This document shows positions 34,043-42,391 of a DNA stretch of 53,054 nt, in pieces. The notes beneath the pieces are model-generated. The model saw nothing but the letters and a program-made list of their open reading frames with translations. It was not told the DNA's origin and did no database searches. Both the position numbers and the translations under genes were made by a program. Position 1 is the stretch's first letter, and the number at the start of each line of letters is the position of its first letter. Source of the stretch: Lachnospiraceae bacterium (GTDB lineage Bacteria; Bacillota; Clostridia; Lachnospirales; Lachnospiraceae); the NCBI GenBank assembly GCA_015058015.1, contig SVDM01000016.1, positions 1-53,054 of the forward strand. The letters run 5' to 3'.

Positions 34043-34822
34043 ATGGACGGTAGTATTAACATCACATTAATATATCTGCATTTTAATACGGCGCTTCGAG
34101 TGCTTCAGAAGAACCTTTCCGATCTGGGATACTATGTTAATGAGGTTTCCTCCAACTTTGAGGTGGAGATTGAAGAGCATCTGGGGGAGACGGTCTTGTT
34201 TATCGTCTGCCTTCCGGAGAATGCTTATGAAGAAGACAATGCCCGTAATCTTTCAAAGATATTCTGGAAGTTTGCCAGAAGGACGGCTAATATTATGGTT
34301 ATAGGCGAAAGTGCTATTCATAATGCGGTTATGTCCAAGTACCCTAATCTTCATTATTTCCCCTGGTTTGATAAGCCTCTTGATGCTTCATCCTTGTCGG
34401 GAGCGGTAAAAAGAGCTATTATTAATTGCGAGAAGCAGAGAGGAAAGAAGAGGATTCTTCTCGTAGATGATGACCCCACCTACGCCAAGATGGTGAAGGA
34501 GTGGTTGAAGGATAGATATAAGGTGGAGATTGTTACCGCCGGAATGCAGGCAATAACCTTTCTATTAAAGATGCCGCCGGATAAACAGGTAGATCTTATT
34601 TTGCTTGACTACGAGATGCCCATTGTGGACGGACCTCAGGTTTTGCAGATGCTTCGCCAGGAGAAAGCCACCAAGGATATTCCGGTGATATTTCTCACCG
34701 GTGTTGATTCTAAAGAGGGAGTTACAAGGGTTATGAGTTTACGCCCTGAAGGCTATCTTCTTAAGTCTGCCGGCAAGGAGGATATTAGAAGATATCTCCG
34801 CAAAGAATTCGGAGAAAGGTAA
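34043..34822 (+). CDS. Two-receiver response regulator without DNA-binding domain
   Basis: A 259-aa protein 18 bp after the hybrid kinase. Residues ~135-259 are a canonical receiver: acidic pocket ILLVDDDPTYA, phospho-Asp in LILLDYEMPIVDG (near 188), Thr in VIFLTG and Lys in YLLKSAGKED. Residues ~1-125 look like a degenerate receiver without an obvious phospho-Asp pocket. There is no output domain, so it likely acts through protein contacts or as a phosphate shuttle with the HPt domain of the kinase. Confidence 0.82.
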   Translation: MDGSINITLIYLHFNTALRVLQKNLSDLGYYVNEVSSNFEVEIEEHLGETVLFIVCLPENAYEEDNARNLSKIFWKFARRTANIMVIGESAIHNAVMSKYPNLHYFPWFDKPLDASSLSGAVKRAIINCEKQRGKKRILLVDDDPTYAKMVKEWLKDRYKVEIVTAGMQAITFLLKMPPDKQVDLILLDYEMPIVDGPQVLQMLRQEKATKDIPVIFLTGVDSKEGVTRVMSLRPEGYLLKSAGKEDIRRYLRKEFGER

Positions 34823-34849
34823 ATATCTTTAAATTTTATAAGGTTTCTA

Positions 34850-34878
34850 TTGTAAAAGGTACTTCATTGTGCTATGAT
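34850..34878 (+). promoter_or_regulatory. Promoter of the ACT-hom operon
   Basis: TTGTAA (34850-34855), a 17-bp spacer and TATGAT (34873-34878). This places transcription start near 34885, after the alternative ATG at 34874, and so supports translation from 34934. Confidence 0.7.
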
Positions 34879-34933
34879 ATCTGTCAGGGAAAAACACTTG
34901 TTTGCACACGGCATACAAAGAAAGGACGGAATA

Positions 34934-35377
34934 ATGGCCGAGAAGTACCAATATTTTGTTTTAAATATTAAGGCTGTACCCGATGTTTTACTTAAGGTTG
35001 TAGAAGCAAAAAGACTTCTTGAATCAGGACGCGCATCCTCAGTCCAGGATGCCACAGACAAGGTGGGTATCAGCCGTAGTTCTTTTTATAAGTATAAAGA
35101 TGATATCTTTCCCTTTCATGATGATACCAAGGGAAGAACCATTACGTTGGTGATGCAACTTGACGATGAAAGTGGACTTTTGTCGGATGTTTTGAAGGTT
35201 ATTGCCAAATACAATGCCAATATCCTTACCATTCATCAGAGTATTCCCATCAACGGAATCGCCTCCCTTACCATTAGTGTGGAGACCACTGAATCCACTG
35301 GGGATGTGACCAATATGATGTCGGATATAGAGGAAAAAGACGGAGTACATTATGTAAAGATACTTGCGAAGGAGTAA
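34934..35377 (+). CDS. ACT-domain protein (UPF0735/PheB-like)
   Basis: A ~147-aa protein. The N-terminal half has a helix-turn-helix-like segment (VQDATDKVGISRSSFYKYKD), and the C-terminal half is an ACT domain (ITLVMQLDDESGLLSDVLKV, then ILTIHQSIPINGIASLTI). This is the layout of the UPF0735 family, including B. subtilis PheB. It lies seven bases before hom, so an amino-acid-sensing role in the aspartate pathway is a reasonable inference. The start at 34934 has AAAGGACGG upstream. Confidence 0.85.
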   Translation: MAEKYQYFVLNIKAVPDVLLKVVEAKRLLESGRASSVQDATDKVGISRSSFYKYKDDIFPFHDDTKGRTITLVMQLDDESGLLSDVLKVIAKYNANILTIHQSIPINGIASLTISVETTESTGDVTNMMSDIEEKDGVHYVKILAKE

Positions 35378-35383
35378 GTTTGA

Positions 35384-36598
35384 ATGATTAATATTGCCAT
35401 ACTGGGATACGGTACAATCGGTTCGGGTGTTGTGGAAGTAATCGACACCAACAAAGACAGCATTTCTGCCAGAGCCGGGGATACCATCAATGTAAAATAC
35501 GTGTTAGATCTGCGAGACTTTCCGGGTTCTCCTGTAGAGGATAAGATTGTACACGATTACAATATAATACTTAACGATCCGGAGATTAAGGTTGTTGTGG
35601 AAGTAATGGGAGGCGTAGAGCCTGCATTTACTTTTGTAAGAGATGCGCTTGTAAAGGGCAAGAGCGTTGCCACCTCCAATAAGGCCTTGGTGGCCAAACA
35701 CGGGGCAGAGCTTTTGCAAATTGCAAGAGAGAATGGCAGCAACTTCTTATTCGAAGCTTCGGTAGGAGGAGGAATTCCCATTATTCGTCCCATGTACTCG
35801 TCCTTTACAGCGGATGAGATCCTTGAGATTACGGGAATTCTTAACGGAACCACCAACTATATGCTTACCAAGATGGCAGGAGAGGGCCTTGAGTTTGACG
35901 AAGTATTAAAGCAGGCTCAGGACCACGGCTACGCGGAGAAGGACCCCACAGCAGATGTGGAGGGTTACGATGCCTGCCGTAAGATTGCCATATTAACTTC
36001 CCTTATGTGCGGAAGACAGGTGGATTTCGAAGACATTTACACAGAAGGAATCACAGGCATTGAAGCCACCGACTTCAAGTATGCCAAGGTTATTAATAAA
36101 TCCATTAAGCTTTTTGCCACCAGCAAAGTTACAGATGCAGGTATAGTATCCATGGTTTCCCCGGTTCTTATCGGACCGGAGCATCCATTGTTTTCCGTAA
36201 ATGATGTATTTAACGGTATCTTAGTAAAGGGTAATGTATTGGGAGATACTATGTTCTACGGTAGCGGAGCAGGTAAACTCCCCACAGCTTCGGCGGTTGT
36301 GGCGGATATTGTAGATCTTTGCAAGCATTTTGACAGAAATATCATGATGAGTTGGAGCAAAGAAAAACTCACTCTTGCAGACAGGAAGTCAATGCATCAT
36401 GGATTCTTTGTAAGAGTTAAGGGCAATATAGGCGATCGTATAGAAGAGATAGGGAAGGCATTTCCCAAGGCAATATGCATCGAAGCCCCGGGAATTGCCG
36501 GTGAATTTGCCTTTGTGACGGAGCCCATGGCTGAATCGGAATATGATTCAAAAGTGTCGCAGATTTCAGATGTTATTAAGATGATTAGAATTGAATGA
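35384..36598 (+). CDS. hom: Homoserine dehydrogenase
   Basis: Reduces aspartate semialdehyde to homoserine, the branch to threonine and methionine. 404 aa. NAD(P)-binding ILGYGTIGSGVVEVI at the N-terminus, catalytic core EASVGGGIPIIRPM and LNGTTNYMLTKM, with GYAEKDPTADVEGYDA as the homoserine-site signature. A C-terminal ACT-type regulatory domain is recognisable (~320-400), suggesting threonine feedback. thrB and thrC are not adjacent. Confidence 0.96.
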   Translation: MINIAILGYGTIGSGVVEVIDTNKDSISARAGDTINVKYVLDLRDFPGSPVEDKIVHDYNIILNDPEIKVVVEVMGGVEPAFTFVRDALVKGKSVATSNKALVAKHGAELLQIARENGSNFLFEASVGGGIPIIRPMYSSFTADEILEITGILNGTTNYMLTKMAGEGLEFDEVLKQAQDHGYAEKDPTADVEGYDACRKIAILTSLMCGRQVDFEDIYTEGITGIEATDFKYAKVINKSIKLFATSKVTDAGIVSMVSPVLIGPEHPLFSVNDVFNGILVKGNVLGDTMFYGSGAGKLPTASAVVADIVDLCKHFDRNIMMSWSKEKLTLADRKSMHHGFFVRVKGNIGDRIEEIGKAFPKAICIEAPGIAGEFAFVTEPMAESEYDSKVSQISDVIKMIRIE

Positions 36599-36627
36599 TT
36601 GACAAATCCTTTACATAATGATAAAAC
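36599..36627 (+). promoter_or_regulatory. Possible promoter of lysC
   Basis: A consensus TTGACA (36599-36604), beginning one base after the hom stop, is followed after 17 bp by TAAAAC (36622-36627). lysC may be transcribed from here as well as by read-through. Confidence 0.5.
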
Positions 36628-36663
36628 CTATTTTATTAGGTATATATATTTAGGAGGAAACCC

Positions 36664-37869
36664 ATGCTTGTTGTTAAGAAATTTGGCGGCAGTTCCGTCG
36701 CCAACAAGGAGAGGATCTTCAATGTGGCCAGACGCTGCGTGGAAGACTACAAAAAAGGTAGAGATGTAATTGTGGTATTATCCGCTATGGGCGATACTAC
36801 GGACGAACTGATTGAGAAGGCTAACGATATTAATCCCAATGCCTCCAAGAGAGAGATGGACATGCTCCTTACCACAGGAGAGCAGATATCCGTTGCATTG
36901 ATGGCCATGGCTATCAACGCTTTGGGAGTTCCGGCAGTTTCTCTCAATGCTTTCCAGGTTTCCATGCATACCACAGCAGCTTATACCAATGCCAAGTTTA
37001 AACGTATTGATTCCGATCGTATCAGAACGGAACTTGATAATAAAAAGATTGTAATCGTTACGGGATTCCAGGGTATCAACAAATTCGATGACTACACCAC
37101 CCTGGGACGTGGAGGTTCGGATACCACGGCAGTTGCCTTGGCCGCAGCCCTTCATGCTGACATGTGCGAGATCTTTACCGATGTGGAGGGCGTATACACC
37201 GCCGATCCCCGTATTGTACCCAATGCCAAGAAGCTTAAGGAGATCACCTATGATGAGATGCTTGAGTTAGCAACCCTTGGAGCCAAGGTCTTACACAACA
37301 GATCGGTTGAGATGGCCAAGAAGTACGATGTTCAATTGGTTGTCAAATCAAGTCTTACAGAAGCAGAAGGAACAGTAGTTAAGGAGGATGCAAAAGTGGA
37401 AGCAATGCTTGTTAGCGGAGTCGCAGCAGATAAGAATACAGCAAGAATAGCCCTTATGGGACTTAAGGATGAACCGGGTATCGCGTTTAGAATATTCAAT
37501 TTATTGGCTAAGAGTAATATCAATGTAGATATTATCCTTCAGTCCATCGGTCGTGACGGCACTAAGGATATCTCCTTTACCGTTGCTGAGGACAACTTAA
37601 ACGAGACCTTACAGATATTAAATGATAACAAGGAAAGAATCACAGCTCAGAAGATTGAGACAGATGACACTGTTGCCAAGGTTTCCATCGTAGGCGCAGG
37701 TATGATGACTCATTCAGGTGTTGCGGCCAAAATGTTCGAGGCACTTTACAATGTGGGAGTTAACATTAAGATGATTTCCACATCAGAGATAAGAACCACG
37801 GTTCTTATTGACAGAGAGGACGCAGATAAGGCTATGAAAGCCGTACATGACGCATTTATACAGGATTAA
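36664..37869 (+). CDS. lysC: Aspartate kinase
   Basis: First enzyme of the aspartate pathway, 401 aa. The kinase signature VKKFGGSSVANKERI is at the N-terminus, with TGFQGIN and TLGRGGSDTTAVALAAAL in the catalytic domain and two ACT domains in the C-terminal ~140 residues (MGLKDEPGIAFRIFNLLAKS and VSIVGAGMMTHSGVAAKMF). The length fits the monofunctional, lysine- or threonine-sensitive class. AGGAGG lies upstream and a strong terminator follows. No lysine riboswitch core was recognised. Confidence 0.96.
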   Translation: MLVVKKFGGSSVANKERIFNVARRCVEDYKKGRDVIVVLSAMGDTTDELIEKANDINPNASKREMDMLLTTGEQISVALMAMAINALGVPAVSLNAFQVSMHTTAAYTNAKFKRIDSDRIRTELDNKKIVIVTGFQGINKFDDYTTLGRGGSDTTAVALAAALHADMCEIFTDVEGVYTADPRIVPNAKKLKEITYDEMLELATLGAKVLHNRSVEMAKKYDVQLVVKSSLTEAEGTVVKEDAKVEAMLVSGVAADKNTARIALMGLKDEPGIAFRIFNLLAKSNINVDIILQSIGRDGTKDISFTVAEDNLNETLQILNDNKERITAQKIETDDTVAKVSIVGAGMMTHSGVAAKMFEALYNVGVNIKMISTSEIRTTVLIDREDADKAMKAVHDAFIQD

Positions 37870-37885
37870 GGAAAGAGCAAGTTTG

Positions 37886-37914
37886 GAGCTCCGCATAAGC
37901 GGGGCTCTTTTTTT
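37886..37914 (+). terminator. Terminator of lysC
   Basis: A 9-bp stem with one G-U pair (37886-37894/37899-37907), an ATAA loop and T7. Confidence 0.92.
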
Positions 37915-38035
37915 GCGCGTGAAAAGAAAAAGTTTTCACACACGATACAGAATAAGTATTATACAGGGCAATCCATCAATGATAGAGTATAAGCCAGCAA
38001 AGCGACTTAATTCGTGATATGGAGGATGTTTAGAT

Positions 38036-38683
38036 ATGGCAAAAACAAAAGAAGAATATTTAGAAGAATTATCAAATGCAGTAGTTGAGATGGAAGAAGA
38101 TGATGCTGCCGAGATTGCCCGGGAGTACATTGATGAAGGACATGATGCCTACGAGGGTATCTCATATGGTCTTGTAGACGGAATGAATAAGGCAGGAGAG
38201 CTGTTTGAGGAGGAGGAATACTTTATTCCCGAGCTTCTTGCTTGTTCAGATGCAATGAACAGGGGAATTGAAGTTTTATCTCCCCATATTGAGCGTCAGG
38301 AGATAAAGGATGAGAAGATAATAGTAATAGGTGTTGTTCAAGGTGATACCCATGATATCGGCAAGAACCTGGTTGCCCTCTTAGAAGAGGTTGCCGGATA
38401 CAAAATCGTAGATCTTGGCAAGGATGTTCCACCCAGAGCGTTTGTGGACAAGGCTGAAGAAGTAGGTGCGGATATTATTGCTTTATCAACACTTATGACA
38501 ACTACGATGCCAAGAATGAAAGAGGTTATTGACATTCTTAAAGAGGACAATATTCGGGATAAATACAAAGTAATAATCGGAGGAGCACCTGTTTCACCGA
38601 AATTTGCAGATGATATTGGAGCTGACGGATACTCCGCAAATGCAAACGGTGCTGTTCGTCTCGTACAGGAATTATTAGGATAG
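38036..38683 (+). CDS. Corrinoid (cobalamin-binding) methyltransferase protein
   Basis: A 215-aa methyl carrier protein with the two-part MtaC/MtbC/MtmC-type layout: an N-terminal four-helix B12-binding cap (~1-88) and a Rossmann B12-binding domain. The cobalt-ligand motif is GDTHDIGKN with His near residue 104, followed by the SxL-type ALSTLMTTTMPR and the GG motif IIGGAPVS. It accepts a methyl group on Co(I). It is the first gene of a three-gene operon with a URO-D-type methyltransferase and a RACo-type activator. Confidence 0.92.
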   Translation: MAKTKEEYLEELSNAVVEMEEDDAAEIAREYIDEGHDAYEGISYGLVDGMNKAGELFEEEEYFIPELLACSDAMNRGIEVLSPHIERQEIKDEKIIVIGVVQGDTHDIGKNLVALLEEVAGYKIVDLGKDVPPRAFVDKAEEVGADIIALSTLMTTTMPRMKEVIDILKEDNIRDKYKVIIGGAPVSPKFADDIGADGYSANANGAVRLVQELLG

Positions 38684-38697
38684 ATTGGAGATAAACA

Positions 38698-39720
38698 ATG
38701 GATTTAAGTAGTCCCAAGGAACGATTATTTCGCACTCTGGATAAGAAAAGTACTGACAGGAAGGCAGTCATCTGCCCCGGGGGAATGATGAATGCTGCTG
38801 TAGTAGATGTTATGACAAAATGCGGCCATATATTGCCGGCGGCTCATTCAGATGCAGATTTGATGGCGGAACTTGCCAGAGATGTTTCCAAGGAAACCGG
38901 CTTTGAAAACTTCGGATTGCCATTTTGTATGACTGTTGAAGCCGAGGTTTTGGGCTCGGAGATAGACATGGGAACATTAGAATGTGAACCCAAGATTAAA
39001 AAGGAGGTATATCCTCACACAGCGGAAGTTGAATACAGAGACATTAAGAAGATGCTCAGGCAGGGCCGAATTGAGACTATAACCAATGCGGCATACAGTC
39101 TGTCGAAGGACGGGGACATTCCGGTTATAGGAAGTCTTACGGGTCCTATTTCCACATCAGATTCAATAGTCGACCCTATGACATTTTTAAAAGAGCTCCG
39201 TAAGGACAAGGAGAATGCCCACAAGGTAGTAGACTATGTAACGGATTTTTTGATTGAATATGCAAAACAGCTTATTGAAGGGGGCGCTGATATTATCTCC
39301 ATAGCGGACCCGACGGCAACCGGGGAAATCTTAGGCCCGAGAATGTTTGGAGAATACGCGGTTTTGTATCTCAATAAGCTGATAGATGCAATACATGAGA
39401 CAGGTACCAGGGTTATCTTACATATCTGCGGAAACATGAAAAGCGTGGACAATTATATCCCTAAGATGCATATGGATGCCATCAGCACCGATGCCATGGT
39501 TAATCTTGTTAAGCTTAAAAGCAAATATCCGGAGCTTACCACCATGGGCAATCTGTCCACATTTTTCCTGCAGACTCATGATGCGGATTCGGTAGCGACG
39601 GTTACGGAGCGCCTTGTGGCTAAGGACATTGACATAATAGCTCCGGCCTGCGGATTATCTACCACATCTCCCATTGCGAATTTGCAGGCATTTACTTCCA
39701 CGGTAAAGGAGAGTCGCTAG
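38698..39720 (+). CDS. URO-D-family corrinoid methyltransferase (MtaA/CmuA-like)
   Basis: A 340-aa TIM-barrel protein of the uroporphyrinogen decarboxylase superfamily, in the methyltransferase branch. The zinc-site residues expected of MtaA/MtbA are visible: His and Cys in VILHICGNM and a distal Cys in APACGLST. In methanogens such enzymes move methyl from the corrinoid protein to coenzyme M; here tetrahydrofolate or another acceptor is more likely. It sits 14 bp after the corrinoid protein and directly abuts the activator gene. Confidence 0.87.
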   Translation: MDLSSPKERLFRTLDKKSTDRKAVICPGGMMNAAVVDVMTKCGHILPAAHSDADLMAELARDVSKETGFENFGLPFCMTVEAEVLGSEIDMGTLECEPKIKKEVYPHTAEVEYRDIKKMLRQGRIETITNAAYSLSKDGDIPVIGSLTGPISTSDSIVDPMTFLKELRKDKENAHKVVDYVTDFLIEYAKQLIEGGADIISIADPTATGEILGPRMFGEYAVLYLNKLIDAIHETGTRVILHICGNMKSVDNYIPKMHMDAISTDAMVNLVKLKSKYPELTTMGNLSTFFLQTHDADSVATVTERLVAKDIDIIAPACGLSTTSPIANLQAFTSTVKESR

Positions 39721-41394
39721 ATGAGCAATATTACTTTTAACCCGGATAATATAACGATTTCGGTGCCTAAGGGGACAACCATTCTAGAGGCCGCCAGACA
39801 AGCGGGATTAAGCGTTGAATCACCCTGTAACGGAGCCGGAGTATGCGGCAAATGCCGAATAGAGAGAAAAAATATCAGTGACATTGAGGCTTTACTCATA
39901 AAGAAAAGCGCTTTTACGGAAGAACATGGGGAGGATGACACATATATTCTTGCCTGCACCGCCTGCATTGAAGAGGATGTCCTTGTTGAGCTTACCGCCA
40001 ACAAAGAGTCTGACCTTAAGATATTAAGCAAGGGAAGAACCTTTGAATTAGACATTGATCCTGCAGTGAAAAAAGTATATTCAAAGGATGAGGATACAAC
40101 AAAAGTATTCTATGACGGTAAGGAGATTGCCACTGAGCCGGGGAATACGGAAGGTGAGAATTTCGGCCTGGTAATAGACATAGGTACCACAACCATGGTA
40201 GCCTCCCTGGTTAATCTTTCTTCCGGCGAGGAAGTGGTATCGGAATCGGTTCTTAATCCTCAGGCTGTTCATGCCCAGGATGTTGTCTCAAGAATTACAA
40301 TGGCAGCAGAAGAGGCGGGGATGAACATATTATACACAGAGGTTGTAGCAGAATTTAACACTCTTATTGACAATGTGGCTACAAAAGCAGGGGTGGATTC
40401 CCGCAAGATATACGAGATAATTCTTAGCGGTAATACATGTATGATCCACCTGGCAACCAATGTTAATCCCAAATCCTTGGGAGAATATCCGTATGACCCG
40501 GCCATAAGGGGAGGAAGCAATGAACCCGCTGCTAGGCACGGCCTTCATCTATCCCCGGAGGCAACAGTTTATCTGCCCCCCATTATTTCATCCTATGTAG
40601 GACCGGATATTACGTCAGGAGTATTGGCGACACAGATACATAAAAGAAAAGACAGAAGCCTTCTGGTAGACATAGGAACCAATGGAGAGATGGTAATCAG
40701 CAAGAATGGAATCCTATCAGCCACATCCACAGCGGCAGGACCGGCATTCGAGGGTATGAATATCGAATTCGGAATGAGGGCAGCAAGAGGGGCCATTGAA
40801 CTCTTTGAGATAGAAGATGATGAAACTATTACTGTCAAAACCATAGGGGATGCACCTGCCGTGGGAATATGCGGAAGCGGGCTTATGGATATAGTAGGAG
40901 AACTGGTATACCATAAGGTTATTACCAAGAGCGGAAAGTTCGCTAAACCCGAAAAAGCAAATCTTCCGGACTTCCTGGCTAGAAGGCTGGAAGAAAGAAA
41001 CGGAAAAACAGTCTTTATGCTATCAGAAGGGGTATATCTTACTCAAAAGGATGTAAGACAGGTTCAGCTGGCAAAAGGTGCCGTAAGAGCAGGAATAGAG
41101 TTCTTGATGAAAAGCGTGGATCTTACTGCAGAAGAAGTGGATGAAGTCATGATCGCCGGAAGCTTCGGCTATCACTTAAGAGCCAAGAGTCTTATTAACA
41201 TCGGACTTCTTCCGAAAGAGTTTGCGGACAAGGTTGACTTCGTAGGTAATACGTCCAAGACCGGCGGACAGGCATTTCTCTTAAATCCTTTATACAGAAG
41301 GGAAATGGAGGAGCTTGTTAAAAAGATTCAGGTAGTGGAACTATCCAATTACGATAACTTTGATGAAGTATTTGTACAGTGTTTGAATTTTTAA
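39721..41394 (+). CDS. Corrinoid activation protein, RACo-type (2Fe-2S plus ASKHA)
   Basis: A 557-aa ATP-dependent reductive activator that returns inactive Co(II) corrinoid to Co(I). The N-terminal ferredoxin domain has the plant-type 2Fe-2S pattern (CNGAGVCGKCRIERK, distal Cys in ILACTAC). The C-terminal ~420 residues have the actin-like DUF4445 fold with phosphate loops VIDIGTTTMVASL and LLVDIGTNGEMVIS. Its ATG directly follows the previous stop. Length and order match RACo proteins of acetogen O-demethylase and methanogen-like systems. Confidence 0.92.
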   Translation: MSNITFNPDNITISVPKGTTILEAARQAGLSVESPCNGAGVCGKCRIERKNISDIEALLIKKSAFTEEHGEDDTYILACTACIEEDVLVELTANKESDLKILSKGRTFELDIDPAVKKVYSKDEDTTKVFYDGKEIATEPGNTEGENFGLVIDIGTTTMVASLVNLSSGEEVVSESVLNPQAVHAQDVVSRITMAAEEAGMNILYTEVVAEFNTLIDNVATKAGVDSRKIYEIILSGNTCMIHLATNVNPKSLGEYPYDPAIRGGSNEPAARHGLHLSPEATVYLPPIISSYVGPDITSGVLATQIHKRKDRSLLVDIGTNGEMVISKNGILSATSTAAGPAFEGMNIEFGMRAARGAIELFEIEDDETITVKTIGDAPAVGICGSGLMDIVGELVYHKVITKSGKFAKPEKANLPDFLARRLEERNGKTVFMLSEGVYLTQKDVRQVQLAKGAVRAGIEFLMKSVDLTAEEVDEVMIAGSFGYHLRAKSLINIGLLPKEFADKVDFVGNTSKTGGQAFLLNPLYRREMEELVKKIQVVELSNYDNFDEVFVQCLNF

Positions 41395-41404
41395 AATAAT
41401 AATA

Positions 41405-41436
41405 GGACTGTCACACAAAGTGTGCAGCCCTGTTTT
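41405..41436 (+). terminator. Terminator between the corrinoid operon and ribU
   Basis: CACAC/GTGTG with an outer CTG/CAG and one bulged T (41405-41430), then TGTTTTGT on plus and A/T-rich sequence on minus. It lies between two convergent operons and can serve both. Confidence 0.7.
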
Positions 41437-41444
41437 GTATTGTA

Positions 41445-42068
41445 CTATCTGGTGTTGCCTGTTCCCTTGATAATGGGTGATAAACGCTTGTATACCAGCA
41501 CCGTTATGATTACACTTATAAGTCCCTTGATAAATGTAAATGGCATGTTGAACATAAGGAGGCAGTTAAGAAGTCCGTCTACGCCGGGGTTAATTGCCTG
41601 ATACATTCCGATAATCTTATCAAGTGGCAGGAACTTGGTGTACATGGGATAAGTAATGAAGAAGTTAATGGGTACGCTTAATATTGCCATAATTGCAGCT
41701 CCTGATACAGCTCCTATTATAGCCCCTTTTCTGGTCTTCATTTTCTTGTAAATAAGGCCTGCGGGAAGTACAAATGCCGCTCCCAAAAGGAAGTTACATA
41801 ACTCGCCTACGCCTCCTGTGGTTGTGGCAAATACGTTGATTACATTCTTAATAAAGCAGATAGCCACACCTGATACCGGTCCCATGGAAAATGCTCCGAT
41901 AAGAGCCGGAAGTTCTGATAAGTCCATCTTAATGAAGCTTGGCATAAGTGGTACATTAAAGCTGAACATCATTAAGATAGCTGAGATTGCACCGAACATT
42001 GCCGTCATGGTAATTGTTCTTACATTCATTCTTGATCCTTGAGTTGCTGTTTGTGTTTGAGTTGTCAT
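41445..42068 (-). CDS. ribU: ECF transporter S component, riboflavin-specific (RibU)
   Basis: A 207-aa integral membrane protein with about six hydrophobic spans. The N-terminal ITMTAMFGAISAILMMFSFN, then VPLMPSFIKMDLSELPALIG, is the riboflavin S-component signature. The FMN riboswitch upstream on the same strand fixes the substrate as riboflavin or a flavin. The ATP-driven EcfA/EcfT module is not in this window. The start ATG 42068 has AAGGAGAG upstream. Confidence 0.93.
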   Translation of the reverse strand: MTTQTQTATQGSRMNVRTITMTAMFGAISAILMMFSFNVPLMPSFIKMDLSELPALIGAFSMGPVSGVAICFIKNVINVFATTTGGVGELCNFLLGAAFVLPAGLIYKKMKTRKGAIIGAVSGAAIMAILSVPINFFITYPMYTKFLPLDKIIGMYQAINPGVDGLLNCLLMFNMPFTFIKGLISVIITVLVYKRLSPIIKGTGNTR

Positions 42069-42103
42069 CGTTCTCTCCTTTTCCCCGGAGGATTTTTTGG
42101 AAT

Positions 42104-42130
42104 AAAAAAATCCCCGGATTCATTCGGGGA
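42104..42130 (-). terminator. Riboswitch-controlled intrinsic terminator
   Basis: On the minus strand TCCCCG (42130-42125) pairs with CGGGGA (42116-42111), followed by T7. It lies between the FMN aptamer and ribU, so FMN binding should end transcription here. Confidence 0.85.
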
Positions 42131-42171
42131 ATAAATTGCATCACATGCAAAGATAACATTATAATTAATGC

Positions 42172-42328
42172 TTCTTCTCCCATCCAGACTTATATCCAAA
42201 GGATAATCACTGTCGGTTTTGGAATTACACCAAATCAACCTTTAATCGTAAGGCTCGCGGACTGTTACCGCCGGTAGGGAATTCATACTACGAATGATAA
42301 ATCGTCATATGGCACCCGACCCCGAAGA
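42172..42328 (-). promoter_or_regulatory. FMN riboswitch (RFN element)
   Basis: Read on the minus strand the conserved RFN blocks occur in order: CTTCGGGG, GAATTCCC, ACCGGCGGT, AGTCCGCGAGC, TTGGTGTAATTCCAAAACCG, ACAGT, and AGTCTGGATGGGAGAAG. This is a complete aptamer upstream of ribU. High FMN should shut off flavin uptake. Confidence 0.97.
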
Positions 42329-42353
42329 AAATATTTAATTTTCGTACAATGGT

Positions 42354-42382
42354 AGTGTATACTCTATAATTGTCCCTGTCAA
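42354..42382 (-). promoter_or_regulatory. Promoter of the FMN riboswitch-ribU unit
   Basis: On the minus strand: TTGACA (42382-42377), a 17-bp spacer and TACACT (42359-42354), just upstream of the aptamer. Confidence 0.72.
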
Positions 42383-42391
42383 GGACTTAAT

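Noticed and set aside
34874-34933. Upstream ATG of the ACT-domain protein
   Set aside because: It lies inside the -10 box of the predicted promoter; ATG 34934 has the ribosome site and the family N-terminus.
36599-36663. Lysine riboswitch before lysC
   Set aside because: The gap is 65 nt, far too short for a lysine aptamer (~170 nt), and no conserved core is present.
37915-38035. Cobalamin riboswitch before the corrinoid operon
   Set aside because: The leader is only ~120 nt and no B12-box-like sequence was recognised.
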